This document shows, piece after piece, positions 36,291-45,492 of a stretch of 64,000 nt of DNA (positions are counted from its first letter, which is position 1; every line of letters starts with the position of its first letter). The notes beneath the pieces were generated by a model. The model was not told the DNA's origin. It made no database searches and worked only from the letters and a program-made list of their open reading frames with translations. The DNA is from Lentibacillus daqui (GTDB lineage: Bacteria; Bacillota; Bacilli; Bacillales; Amphibacillaceae). The stretch is from contig NZ_CP114176.1 in assembly GCF_027186265.1 (NCBI RefSeq), forward strand, positions 620,001 through 684,000, given 5' to 3'. The translations under genes were made by a program, and so were the position numbers.

Positions 36291-36363
36291 GCTTTCGTAT
36301 ATCCTCTGAAATATGGTCGGAAAGTTTCTACCGGGACACCGTAAATGTCCTGACTATGAAGGC
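36291..36363 (+). ncRNA. Guanine riboswitch aptamer (guaA)
   Basis: P1 GCTTTC / GAAGGC, the purine core with GTTTCTACC and the J3/1 segment GACTATG. The C before TATG marks guanine binding. Ligand would favour the downstream terminator and lower GMP synthase expression. Confidence 0.95.
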
Positions 36364-36389
36364 GGAATATCTATTGGTTGATAAACGGA

Positions 36390-36450
36390 ACCTGGATTTC
36401 TGCCTTTTTGTAGCTAATTCGTTGCAATCGGTGGAAATGCAGGTTTTTTT
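36390..36450 (+). terminator. Riboswitch-controlled terminator before guaA
   Basis: ACCTGGATTTCTGCC (36390-36404) pairs with GGTGGAAATGCAGGT (36430-36444), one mismatch and two G-U pairs, followed by seven T. Confidence 0.85.
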
Positions 36451-36498
36451 GTATAAATATAAGCACTTAGTATAATAAGCTATAGTAGGAGTGGCAAC

Positions 36499-38034
36499 AT
36501 GGATAATAATGAAATGATTTTAGTGCTGGACTTTGGCAGCCAGTACAATCAGCTGATCACAAGGCGAATCAGGGAATTCGGCGTTTATAGTGAACTGCAT
36601 TCCCATCAATTGACGGCTGAAGAGATTAAACAAATGAATCCGGCGGGCATTATTTTATCCGGCGGCCCGCACAGTGTATATGATGAAAATAGTTTCCGCT
36701 GTGATGAGAAAATTTTTGATCTTGATATTCCAATTCTGGGTATTTGCTATGGTATGCAATTAATGACCCTACATTTCGATGGCAAGGTAGAAAAGGCGAA
36801 AGACCGGGAATACGGTAAGGCGCTTATTTCGTTAAGCCATGATGCTCTTTTATTCCATGATACACCGACTGAGCAAACGGTGTGGATGAGCCATGGTGAT
36901 AAAGTGATACAGGTACCGGAATCATTTCAAATCGACGCGACGAGTCCATCCACTCCGATTGCAGCGATGAGTGATCCCAACCGTCAATTGTACGGGGTAC
37001 AGTTTCATCCGGAAGTCCGTCATACAGAATATGGCAACCAATTACTAAAGCAGTTTGTTTTTGACGCGTGCAAATGTGCTGGGGACTGGACAATCGAAAA
37101 CTTTATCGAACTGGAAACGGAAAAAATCAAGCAACAGGTTGGGGACCGAAACGTTCTCTGTGCACTAAGTGGCGGGGTTGACTCATCCGTTGTGGCAGCA
37201 TTGATCCATCAGGCGATCGGCGACCAGCTGACTTGTATATTTGTTGACCATGGATTACTCCGTAAAAATGAAGCGGATGATGTCATGAAAACATTCGCGG
37301 ATGGTTTTCATATGAACATTATCAAAATTGACGCACGGGAGCGATTTTTGAACAAGTTGGCTGGTGTTAGCGATCCCGAACAAAAGCGGAAAATCATCGG
37401 TAATGAATTTATTTACGTGTTTGATGACGAAGCGGCCAAGTTAACCGATATTGATTTCCTGGCGCAGGGAACATTGTACACGGACGTGATTGAAAGTGGA
37501 ACGGAGACTGCGCAAACGATCAAATCGCACCATAATGTTGGCGGACTTCCGGAAGACATGCAATTTGAATTGATTGAACCATTGAACACCTTGTTTAAAG
37601 ATGAAGTTCGTGAACTTGGCCTGCAACTTGGTGTTCCGGAGCATATTGTTTGGAGACAACCATTCCCTGGGCCAGGTTTAGGTATCCGGGTACTTGGAGC
37701 GATCACTGAACAGAAACTGGAAATTGTTCGTGAATCCGATGCTATTTTAAGAGATGAAATTGCCAAAGCTGGACTGGAAAAAGACATCTGGCAATATTTC
37801 ACCGTACTGCCGGATATCCGCAGTGTTGGTGTCATGGGAGATGCCCGCACGTATGATTATACGATTGGTATCAGGGCTGTGACATCGATTGATGGTATGA
37901 CCTCGGACTGGGCACGGATTCCTTGGGATGTCCTAGAAAAGATCTCCACAAGAATCGTCAACGAGGTGGAACATATTAACCGCGTTGTGTATGATGTGAC
38001 GAGTAAGCCGCCTGCTACGATTGAGTGGGAATAA
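36499..38034 (+). CDS. guaA: GMP synthase (glutamine-hydrolysing)
   Basis: GuaA aminates XMP to GMP, the last step of guanine nucleotide synthesis. The 511-residue protein has a class I glutamine amidotransferase domain (catalytic Cys83 in GICYGMQ, His in FHPEVRH), a PP-loop ATP-pyrophosphatase domain (LSGGVDSS near 223-230) and the C-terminal dimerisation domain ending PPATIEWE. AGGAG precedes the ATG. In B. subtilis pbuG follows; here accessory DNA starts. The 3' end of guaA is a known integration target for genomic islands. Confidence 0.98.
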   Translation: MDNNEMILVLDFGSQYNQLITRRIREFGVYSELHSHQLTAEEIKQMNPAGIILSGGPHSVYDENSFRCDEKIFDLDIPILGICYGMQLMTLHFDGKVEKAKDREYGKALISLSHDALLFHDTPTEQTVWMSHGDKVIQVPESFQIDATSPSTPIAAMSDPNRQLYGVQFHPEVRHTEYGNQLLKQFVFDACKCAGDWTIENFIELETEKIKQQVGDRNVLCALSGGVDSSVVAALIHQAIGDQLTCIFVDHGLLRKNEADDVMKTFADGFHMNIIKIDARERFLNKLAGVSDPEQKRKIIGNEFIYVFDDEAAKLTDIDFLAQGTLYTDVIESGTETAQTIKSHHNVGGLPEDMQFELIEPLNTLFKDEVRELGLQLGVPEHIVWRQPFPGPGLGIRVLGAITEQKLEIVRESDAILRDEIAKAGLEKDIWQYFTVLPDIRSVGVMGDARTYDYTIGIRAVTSIDGMTSDWARIPWDVLEKISTRIVNEVEHINRVVYDVTSKPPATIEWE

Positions 38035-38161
38035 TTCACTAAGGGCATTTGAAGTGAAAACGTTGATTTGACAGCATTTTAGGGACACATAAAATGGGTG
38101 AAATGATTAAAAATCAATAGGTTCCCCGCCAAAATCCCGCCAAAGGAATAGGCAGGGAAGT
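38035..38161. other. Junction between guaA and accessory DNA
   Basis: No gene. It contains a tandem pair of CCCGCCAAA motifs (near 38128 and 38139), of a kind seen near tyrosine-integrase attachment sites, a TTGACA-like site at 38070, and no recognisable repeat of the guaA end. It is the probable left boundary of the inserted DNA, but no direct repeat partner lies in the window. Confidence 0.4.
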
Positions 38162-38197
38162 AGAGCTACTGTATAAAAGCAGTGGCTCTTTTTTTTG
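38162..38197 (+). terminator. Terminator used as the insertion site of the group IIC intron
   Basis: Stem AGAGCTACTG / CAGTGGCTCT (one G-U pair) with an 8-nt loop and a run of T. The intron's GTGCG begins right after the T-run, the typical target of class C introns. Confidence 0.8.
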
Positions 38198-40070
38198 GTG
38201 CGCCAGGCATGGCGACTATCTAGGTGGTGAAAATCCATCGTGGGGGTACACATCAACCAACCACTAGAGAAGCGCAAGGTGTTTATCGTGAGGTAAAGGC
38301 TGAAGGAAGCGTGTATCAAAATCTTGGCTCGACGAACAGAAATCTGATACCAAGGCTCTGTAGGCGGACAAGGCTCCCAAACAAGTCAAAATCCAAAAGA
38401 TGTGCGTAACCCTACAGAGTAGATTAGGCGAGTAAAAGAGGAAAGATAGTTGTCTTACCCTGGGAGGTCTCACGGACAGCTAAGGAGTCCCCTAAAAAGA
38501 AAGCTGGTCGAAAAAGGTTTATCGTGAGAAGTCAGCCGACGCCGTAGTAGTGATGAAAAATCATGAAGGGCTGAACAATTTATAGTGTTTCTACGCCATG
38601 AATGCACGAAGGATAAACTTCTGAATGTGTTAATGATGAAAGTATGAGCGTATCTCAGAGGATAGTCAAAATAGAAGTGTTCTTCGTCACGTGAAAGGAA
38701 AGGAAGAAACGAGTGTGGAACTTTTAGAAAAGATATTAAGTAACCAGAATATGAACGAAGCCTATCTTCGAGTGTACCGAAACAAAGGTGCAGGTGGAGT
38801 AGACGGCGTAACTGTAAAGGAACTGAAAGCATACCTGAGGGAACATAAAGAGGAATTAAGAACGCAAATTCGGAAAAGAAAATACAAACCATTGCCAGCA
38901 ATGCGGGTAGAGATTCCGAAAGAAAATGGAAAGATGCGCAAATTGGGTATTCCTACAGTGGTTGATAGAGTTGTCCAACAGGCAATTAGCCAAGTGCTTA
39001 GCCCGATATTTGAAAAGCAATTTAGTGATTACAGCTATGGCTTCAGGCCAAGAAGAAGTTGCGTAATGGCAATCACGCAAGCATTGGAATATATCAATGA
39101 CGGGTACGGGTGGCTGGTGGATATTGACTTAGAACGATTTTTCGATACGGTTCATCATGATAAGTTGATGCGAATTATCTCGCACACGATAAAAGATGGA
39201 GATGTGATTTCTCTGATACGAAAATACCTCGTAAGTGGTGTGATGGTCGATGGAAAGTATGAAGATACAACCATAGGAACACCACAGGGAGGCAACCTTA
39301 GTCCACTTTTAAGCAATATTATGTTGAATGAGCTAGATAAAGAACTGGAAGCAAGAGGGCTGCGTTTCGTAAGATACGCAGATGATAGCCTTATCTTTGT
39401 GAGAAGTGAAAAGGCAGCAAATCGAGTACTTACTTCCATTACAACATTTATCGAAAGGAAGCTTGGACTAAAGGTAAATGCGGAGAAAAGTAACATAGCA
39501 CGCCCGACGAAAACCACATTTCTCGGCTTTGGATTCTACTATGACGCAAATAAGAAGAAATTTCAACCGAGACCCAGTAAAGCATCGGTACAAAAATTCC
39601 AAAGGAAACTTCGTCGATTGACGAAAAGAAACTGGAGTATCTCCTTAGATGACAGAATCGTTAAATTAAAACAGGTCATTTATGGTTGGGTTAACTATTT
39701 TAGGAAAGCCAAAATAAAGAGCGTTTTAGAAGCCATCGATGCGAAGTTACGCTCCAGAATAAGAGTGATTATCTGGAAGCAGTGGAAGAACAACAAAAAG
39801 AGAATCAAGTCTCTCGTCCAACTGGGCATACCAAAAGAAGAAGCTAGAGGGCTAACTTACTGCAGAAAAGGTCTCCGATTTATTGGACTATCGAAGGTTG
39901 TTCATAGAGCTTTGTCTAATAAAAGGTTAAGGCAAAGAGGGATCCCCTTTGCCTTAGACCGTTATCTAAAAGTACACACTGAAATATAAATTGAACCGCC
40001 GTATACGGAACCGTATGTACTGGTGGTGTGAGAGGGGCGAAAAGTTATTTAGCTTTTCCCTCTACTCGAT
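38198..40070 (+). mobile_element. Group IIC intron with encoded reverse transcriptase
   Basis: The 5' end reads GTGCGCCAGGCATGGCG, a standard group II start, directly after a terminator. A reverse-transcriptase gene lies inside. The 3' end shows a domain V-like hairpin (about 39,993-40,030) and a domain VI hairpin (GAGAGGGGC / TTTCCCTCTACTC) with a bulged A, ending ..CGAT near 40070. The exact 3' base is uncertain by a few nucleotides because T follows. Confidence 0.85.
38691..39989 (+). CDS. Group IIC intron reverse transcriptase/maturase
   Basis: A 432-residue intron-encoded protein. It has RT motifs with GKMRKLGIPTVVDRVVQQA (motif 2 region), YGFRPRRS, GTPQGGNLSPLL and the active-site RYADD near residue 225, then the maturase (X) domain with WVNYF. 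There is no HNH endonuclease, as expected for class C. Start could be GTG 38691 or GTG 38715, which has a better AAGGAAAGG site. It would help the intron splice and retarget to terminators. Confidence 0.93.
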   Translation: MKGKEETSVELLEKILSNQNMNEAYLRVYRNKGAGGVDGVTVKELKAYLREHKEELRTQIRKRKYKPLPAMRVEIPKENGKMRKLGIPTVVDRVVQQAISQVLSPIFEKQFSDYSYGFRPRRSCVMAITQALEYINDGYGWLVDIDLERFFDTVHHDKLMRIISHTIKDGDVISLIRKYLVSGVMVDGKYEDTTIGTPQGGNLSPLLSNIMLNELDKELEARGLRFVRYADDSLIFVRSEKAANRVLTSITTFIERKLGLKVNAEKSNIARPTKTTFLGFGFYYDANKKKFQPRPSKASVQKFQRKLRRLTKRNWSISLDDRIVKLKQVIYGWVNYFRKAKIKSVLEAIDAKLRSRIRVIIWKQWKNNKKRIKSLVQLGIPKEEARGLTYCRKGLRFIGLSKVVHRALSNKRLRQRGIPFALDRYLKVHTEI

Positions 40071-40153
40071 TTTATAAAGTCAATGAAATGGACGAGTAGA
40101 AAGCTTTTTAAGTTTTAATACCTTAAAAATTAGAGTTAGTATTAAAATACCTT

Positions 40154-40199
40154 AACGACCTTAGGTAGAGAATGTTCTCCGCCAGAAGGTCGTTTTTTA
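40154..40199 (+). terminator. Terminator upstream of the cad operon
   Basis: Stem AACGACCTT / AAGGTCGTT, 23-nt loop, followed by T-run. The gap 40071-40505 holds only AT-rich DNA besides this. Confidence 0.7.
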
Positions 40200-40505
40200 T
40201 TTTAAAAAAAGTGTAAAAATCAGACTATCTGTATAAACACTGGATTTACAAATGCTTTTCAAGGATTAAGTATTACATTTTACCACTAATTTACTACTTT
40301 TGGATGAGTCTTGATACGACGATATATCCTAGAAAAATGAAAAACCATAAAAGATACTTCCATTGTGAAAATTGAATATGTAATAGATAGACACTTCAAA
40401 TAAAGGTGTCTATTTTGTATTTAATAATTTATAAGATAAACGAATGGAAAACATTCTAACATTAGTTTAAAAATCAAAATCCCTTATAAGTATTTCATCC
40501 CTTTA

Positions 40506-40567
40506 TTCAAATATATACTTGAATGAAATCTGTAAATAAGATATTATATAATCAAATAAGTATTTGA
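40506..40567 (+). promoter_or_regulatory. cad promoter and CadC operators
   Basis: Promoter TTGAAT (40519-40524), 17-bp spacer, TATTAT (40542-40547). A dyad TCAAATAAGTATTTGA at 40552-40567 matches the CadC operator of the S. aureus cad operon; a second similar dyad, TTCAAATATATACTTGAA at 40506-40523, overlaps the -35 box. Confidence 0.75.
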
Positions 40568-40587
40568 ATGAAGATGGAGTGATTACT

Positions 40588-40956
40588 TTGGTTAAAAAAG
40601 CCATGTGTGAAGTGTATTGTTATGACGAAGAAAAAGTCAATCGTATACAAGAAGAATTACAAAAAGAAGAATTATCTTATGTTTCTCAATTGTTCAAAGT
40701 ACTTGCAGATGAAAATAGAACAAAAATTTCTTATGCTTTATGTATAGACGATGAGTTATGTGTATGTGACATTGCAAATATCATAGGCTCTTCTGTGGCA
40801 ACTGCCTCCCACCACTTGCGAACACTGCATAAACAAAAAATTGTGAAGTATCGAAAAGAAGGAAAACTTGCTTTTTATTCATTGGATGATGAACACATTA
40901 AGCAATTAATTTCGATTACGTTAATCCATCAGAAAGAAGAGAAAGCAAATGTCTGA
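40588..40956 (+). CDS. cadC: Metal-responsive ArsR-family repressor CadC
   Basis: CadC represses the cad operon and lets go when Cd, Pb or Zn binds. The 122-residue length equals known CadC proteins when the TTG at 40588 (8 nt after GGAG) is used. The metal ligands are present: Cys7 and Cys11 (MCEVYC) and Cys58 and Cys60 (LCVCD). The winged helix with SVATASHHLRTL is near residue 70-82. The end overlaps cadA by 8 nt. Confidence 0.95.
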   Translation: MVKKAMCEVYCYDEEKVNRIQEELQKEELSYVSQLFKVLADENRTKISYALCIDDELCVCDIANIIGSSVATASHHLRTLHKQKIVKYRKEGKLAFYSLDDEHIKQLISITLIHQKEEKANV

Positions 40957-43072
40957 ATCACTCACAAAAGAAGGAATGAAAACTTATCGTGTGCAAGGGT
41001 TTAGTTGTGCGGGGTGTGCAAAAACTTTTGAAAATAATGTAAAGAAATTACAAGGCGTGGAAGATGCCGAAGTTAATTTTGGAGCGTCAAAAGTTTATGT
41101 AAAGGGGCAAATAACCATTGAAGAGCTTGAAAAAGCAGGATCATTTGAAAATTTAAAAGTGCGAGATGAGAAAGAACAAAAGGTAGATCATGAACCTTTT
41201 TGGAAACAAAAAGAAAATATAAAGGTTTATATTTCAGCCATATTACTTTTGGTTAGCTGGTTTTTAGGAAAACAATTAGGAGAAGAACATTTTCTTCCGA
41301 CAATCGGGTATGCACTGTCTATTTTAATTGGCGGTTACACGCTTTTTATTAAAGGGCTTAGAAATCTGAGTAGATTACAATTTGATATGAATACGCTTAT
41401 GACCATTGCGATTATTGGTGCAGCCATTATTGGCGAATGGATGGAAGGTGCGACGGTTGTTATCCTTTTCGCTATTAGTGAAGCATTGGAACGCTATTCC
41501 ATGGATAAAGCCCGTCAATCAATTGAATCGCTAATGGATATCGCACCAAAAGAAGCATTAATCCGTCGGGGAAATCAAGAAATGAGTATCCATGTAGATG
41601 ACATTAAAATTGGCGATATTATGATTGTAAAGCCTGGTCAGAAATTAGCAATGGATGGCACAGTTTTGACAGGAACATCCACCTTAAATCAAGCTGCCAT
41701 TACAGGTGAAAGTGTTCCAGTTACAAAAACAGTAGATGACGAAGTATTTGCTGGAACATTAAATGAAGAAGGTTTACTCGAGGTTAGAGTAACCAAACGA
41801 GTGGAAGATACTACACTTTCAAAAATCATCCATCTTGTAGAAGAAGCACAAGCAGAACGTGCACCTTCTCAAGCATTTGTCGATAAATTTGCTAAATATT
41901 ATACACCCGCAATCGTCATTTTAGCTATGCTAATTGCTGCTATTCCGCCATTAGTTGTTGGTGGAGATTGGAGTACATGGATTTATCAAGGGTTAGCTGT
42001 ACTTGTAGTTGGTTGCCCTTGTGCTCTAGTTGTTTCTACACCAGTAGCGGTAGTGACTGCCATAGGGAATGCTGCGAAGAATGGTGTGTTAATTAAAGGC
42101 GGTGTTTATTTAGAGGAAACAGGAAACCTTAAAGCTATTGCTTTTGATAAAACAGGAACTTTAACAAAAGGGATTCCTGCTGTCACAGATATTGTAACGT
42201 ATAGCGGAAGTGAAGATGAGTTAATGACGATTACAGCAGCAATTGAAAAAGGCTCACAGCACCCTCTTGCTTCTGCTATTATAAAAAAAGCGGAAGAAAA
42301 AGGATTACATTTCAATGACGTGTCTATTGAAGAATTTCAATCCGTTACAGGAAAGGGCGTTAAAGCAAGGATAAATCATGAAATATATTATGTAGGAAGC
42401 CCGAGTCTTTTTGAAGAACTGCATAATCAAATAGGAAGTAAACAAAGAGACAAGATTACTGATTTACAAACAGCAGGAAAAACAGTCATGGTTTTAGGAA
42501 CAGAAACAGAAATCCTTGCATTCATTGCGGTGGCAGATGAAATAAGAGAATCATCCAAAGAAGTTATCAGCCAATTAAATCATCTTGGAGTCGAAACAGT
42601 TATGTTGACAGGTGATAATCAACGAACCGCACATGCGATTGGACAACAAGTTGGGGTTGTAGATGTCGAAGCTGATTTATTGCCAGAAGATAAGTTGACC
42701 TTCATTAAAGAACTTCGAGAAAAACACCAACAGGTAGCAATGGTTGGTGATGGCGTGAATGACGCTCCAGCACTAGCAGCTTCTACGGTCGGAGTAGCTA
42801 TGGGTGGTGCAGGAACTGATACAGCACTAGAAACAGCAGATATCGCTCTGATGTCAGATGATTTGAATAAGTTACCGTATACCGTTCAATTAAGTCGAAA
42901 AGCATTGGCGATTATCAAACAAAATATTACGTTCTCTCTAGGAATTAAAGCTGTTGCTTTACTGTTAGTTGTACCTGGTTGGTTAACATTATGGATAGCG
43001 ATATTTGCAGATATGGGGGCGACATTGCTTGTAACATTAAACAGTTTACGATTATTGAGGATTAAGAAATGA
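40949..43072 (+). CDS. cadA: Cd/Zn/Pb-exporting P1B-type ATPase CadA
   Basis: CadA pumps divalent soft metals out of the cell. The 707-residue protein has an N-terminal metal-binding domain with CAGC (Cys20, Cys23), the actuator motif TGES, the transmembrane CPC metal motif, the phosphorylation site DKTGTLT, the HP motif and GDGVNDAPA. It is co-transcribed with cadC under CadC control, and overlaps it. Confidence 0.97.
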   Translation: MSESLTKEGMKTYRVQGFSCAGCAKTFENNVKKLQGVEDAEVNFGASKVYVKGQITIEELEKAGSFENLKVRDEKEQKVDHEPFWKQKENIKVYISAILLLVSWFLGKQLGEEHFLPTIGYALSILIGGYTLFIKGLRNLSRLQFDMNTLMTIAIIGAAIIGEWMEGATVVILFAISEALERYSMDKARQSIESLMDIAPKEALIRRGNQEMSIHVDDIKIGDIMIVKPGQKLAMDGTVLTGTSTLNQAAITGESVPVTKTVDDEVFAGTLNEEGLLEVRVTKRVEDTTLSKIIHLVEEAQAERAPSQAFVDKFAKYYTPAIVILAMLIAAIPPLVVGGDWSTWIYQGLAVLVVGCPCALVVSTPVAVVTAIGNAAKNGVLIKGGVYLEETGNLKAIAFDKTGTLTKGIPAVTDIVTYSGSEDELMTITAAIEKGSQHPLASAIIKKAEEKGLHFNDVSIEEFQSVTGKGVKARINHEIYYVGSPSLFEELHNQIGSKQRDKITDLQTAGKTVMVLGTETEILAFIAVADEIRESSKEVISQLNHLGVETVMLTGDNQRTAHAIGQQVGVVDVEADLLPEDKLTFIKELREKHQQVAMVGDGVNDAPALAASTVGVAMGGAGTDTALETADIALMSDDLNKLPYTVQLSRKALAIIKQNITFSLGIKAVALLLVVPGWLTLWIAIFADMGATLLVTLNSLRLLRIKK

Positions 43073-44136
43073 AACATTCCATGACATATGACGTCATAAT
43101 AATTGGCGGCGGGCAAGCTGGTTTAGCTATGGGGTTTTCACTAAAACAGAAAAACATTCCTTTTGTTATTCTTGATGAGAATGAGCAAACTGGCATGTCT
43201 TGGCGAAAACGTTATGATTCATTACGTTTATTTACTCCTAGAAGTTACAGTCAATTGCATGGATTTCATTTGAAGGGTGATCCTAAAGGGTTTCCAGATA
43301 AAAATGAAATCGCAGATTATTTAGCTGCATTTAAAATAGAGAATGAATTACCCGTCCATCATGAGAAAGTCATCAAACTAACTCAGAATGAGAAGAAACA
43401 GTTTTTAGTCACCACTCCAAATAATACGTATAAAGCTAAACAAGTAGTTGTTGCTACTGGTACTTTTCACAATCCGTTTGTTCCAAATGTTCATGATGGA
43501 ACTGCAAATTTTGAAATTCATGCTTCTAAATATCAGAATCCGTCTCAAATACCTAATGGGAATGTTTTAATCGTAGGTGCTGGTAATACAGGTGTTCAAA
43601 TTGCGGCAGAATTGAGTAAAACACACCAAGTTACACTATCACAAAGCAAACCAATAAAACGTGTTCCTCAAAATATTGCTGGGCGAAGTCTCTTTTGGTG
43701 GTTAGAAACATTCCGAATTGGTCGGGCAAAACCAGATTCTTTTATCGGAAAAATGTTAAGAGAACGAGAACCTTTAATAGGAAATGATTTCAAAACGGTT
43801 CAAAATAATGTGGAAATCGTTGGTAGGCTAAGTGAAATTAAAAATGGTAAAGCATACTTTAATAGTGGTATATCTAAACAAGTGCAAAATGTGATATGGG
43901 CGACTGGCTATCGAAATGATTATTCATGGATACAAATTGAAGGAGCTTTAAGTAATGACGTAAGACCTTTACACTCTTTTGGTGTTACGAATGTAGCTGG
44001 ATTGTATTTCATAGGGCTAAGTTGGCAAAGTAAAAGAAGTTCAGCTCTTATTTATGGCGTTAGTAATGACGCTGAATATTTGGCTCAGAATATTCAGCAG
44101 TACGAAGTAAAATTGGAAAAACGACAAAATTTATGA
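43069..44136 (+). CDS. FAD-dependent NAD(P)-binding oxidoreductase (CzcO/TrkA-like)
   Basis: A 355-residue flavoprotein of the flavin monooxygenase-like class. The N-terminal GGGQAG FAD motif is at residues 12-17, the second GAGNTG NADP motif near 166, and the ATGY signature near 275. Similar proteins are annotated CzcO or TrkA and are often found in metal-resistance operons. The start overlaps the cadA stop, so it belongs to the cad operon. Its chemical role in metal resistance is unproven. Confidence 0.87.
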   Translation: MKHSMTYDVIIIGGGQAGLAMGFSLKQKNIPFVILDENEQTGMSWRKRYDSLRLFTPRSYSQLHGFHLKGDPKGFPDKNEIADYLAAFKIENELPVHHEKVIKLTQNEKKQFLVTTPNNTYKAKQVVVATGTFHNPFVPNVHDGTANFEIHASKYQNPSQIPNGNVLIVGAGNTGVQIAAELSKTHQVTLSQSKPIKRVPQNIAGRSLFWWLETFRIGRAKPDSFIGKMLREREPLIGNDFKTVQNNVEIVGRLSEIKNGKAYFNSGISKQVQNVIWATGYRNDYSWIQIEGALSNDVRPLHSFGVTNVAGLYFIGLSWQSKRSSALIYGVSNDAEYLAQNIQQYEVKLEKRQNL

Positions 44137-44206
44137 GGACAATATACATTTGATAGTGGTCTTTTTAATAAATTTGGAATATGGAAATATATCTATAATC
44201 AAATCT

Positions 44207-44250
44207 AAAACGTCATTTGAACAGCACTCTACTGAAAAATGACGTTTTTA
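44207..44250 (+). terminator. Terminator of the cad operon
   Basis: AAAACGTCATTT / AAATGACGTTTT perfect 12-bp stem, 19-nt loop, T-run. The rest of the 279-bp gap has no gene. Confidence 0.8.
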
Positions 44251-44415
44251 AAGTATGATTATCTGATAAGTATTGAAGTAATTTTATAAGAACTTTATTT
44301 ATTTTCGTTTCCCCCTTTTTATACTGTTGCATAAATGGAAAGACGAAAAAAATTATAACATTAAAGTAAATAACCTCAAAAGTAGGTTTCTTTAAATTAA
44401 TTAAAATAGAGATAT

Positions 44416-45369
44416 TTACTTTACTAATTTTCTAATCCTCAATAAACCCTGAGATACTATCGCCAATACAGGTAGTTCGATTAATGGACCGATTATAAGA
44501 GCAAGAGCAATTAATGGTTGATCAGGGAAAGCTGTTACTACAATGGCTAAGGCAATAGGTGAATTTCTTGCAATAGTTGTCATATTTAAACTTACTGTAT
44601 CTTTGTAGCTAAACTTAAATACTTTACCTACCGTCTGAGAAACAATAAAGTTTATGATGAAAAATAGTAAAAGTGGAAGAAGGATTAAAAAGATTACTTC
44701 TAAATTATTTATTAAATAAGAGCCTTGCGAGGCAAACATCGCTATGATAGCTAAACACAAAAATACAATTTGTGAGGAAGCAAAAAAAGAAATCAATTTC
44801 TTTTCTAAGAATGCTTTCTTCTTATTGAATAAATAACGTGTTACATTAGCTAGTAAAAATGGGACAAATAACACAAGAATGACACTTTCTATTATAGTGG
44901 ATAAACCAACTGTCTCCATTGTACCTGCAAAAATGAACAAATAAATCGGTAACAACATCACTTGCAAAATTAAGTTAACTGGTAATATCGATGTGGAAAG
45001 TGACATATTCCCTTTCGCAATCGATGTAAAGATTAAATACCAGTCTGTACATGGAGTAACAAGGAATAAAATGAAACCAAGCCATAAAGCAGGATGATCG
45101 GACAAAAAGATTGCTCCTAATCCCCATGCTAAGATTGGCGTCCATACAAAATTAATTACAGTACTTGTACCTAAGAATTTTACGTTTTTGAAGGCAGCTT
45201 TGAGATTTTGTAATGGAATAGTTAAAAACAACCCGTACAGCATGAATAATAAAAATGGAAGAATAAATGTTTCAGCATTGTTTTCAAAGATACTAAACTG
45301 CCCTAAAAATAGACCAATCCCTACTGCTATCAAAATAACTACGGATTGAAACTTTTCAATAAGATTCAT
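44416..45369 (-). CDS. ACR3/bile-acid-symporter family transporter, possibly arsenite efflux
   Basis: A 317-residue membrane protein with ten segments. The motif VTPCTDWYLIFTSIAKG near residue 103 resembles the conserved Cys-containing helix of ACR3 arsenite exporters (PCT), and the late NSPIALAIVVTAFP segment is typical of the superfamily. No arsR or arsC gene is next to it. It is transcribed divergently from adaA. Arsenite as substrate is an inference. Confidence 0.75.
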   Translation of the reverse strand: MNLIEKFQSVVILIAVGIGLFLGQFSIFENNAETFILPFLLFMLYGLFLTIPLQNLKAAFKNVKFLGTSTVINFVWTPILAWGLGAIFLSDHPALWLGFILFLVTPCTDWYLIFTSIAKGNMSLSTSILPVNLILQVMLLPIYLFIFAGTMETVGLSTIIESVILVLFVPFLLANVTRYLFNKKKAFLEKKLISFFASSQIVFLCLAIIAMFASQGSYLINNLEVIFLILLPLLLFFIINFIVSQTVGKVFKFSYKDTVSLNMTTIARNSPIALAIVVTAFPDQPLIALALIIGPLIELPVLAIVSQGLLRIRKLVK

Positions 45370-45492
45370 ATAATAACCACCTTCACATAATAGTGGCAGA
45401 TGTGCACAACTAACCTTTAGTTTTAAATGTACATTATCTTTTAAAATATAGCATTATAGATATTGACTTCGAATTTAGAAGGAGAGATTGAA

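Noticed and set aside
38224..38409. Small open frame at the intron's 5' end
   Set aside because: It lies within the structured intron RNA, with no ribosome site.
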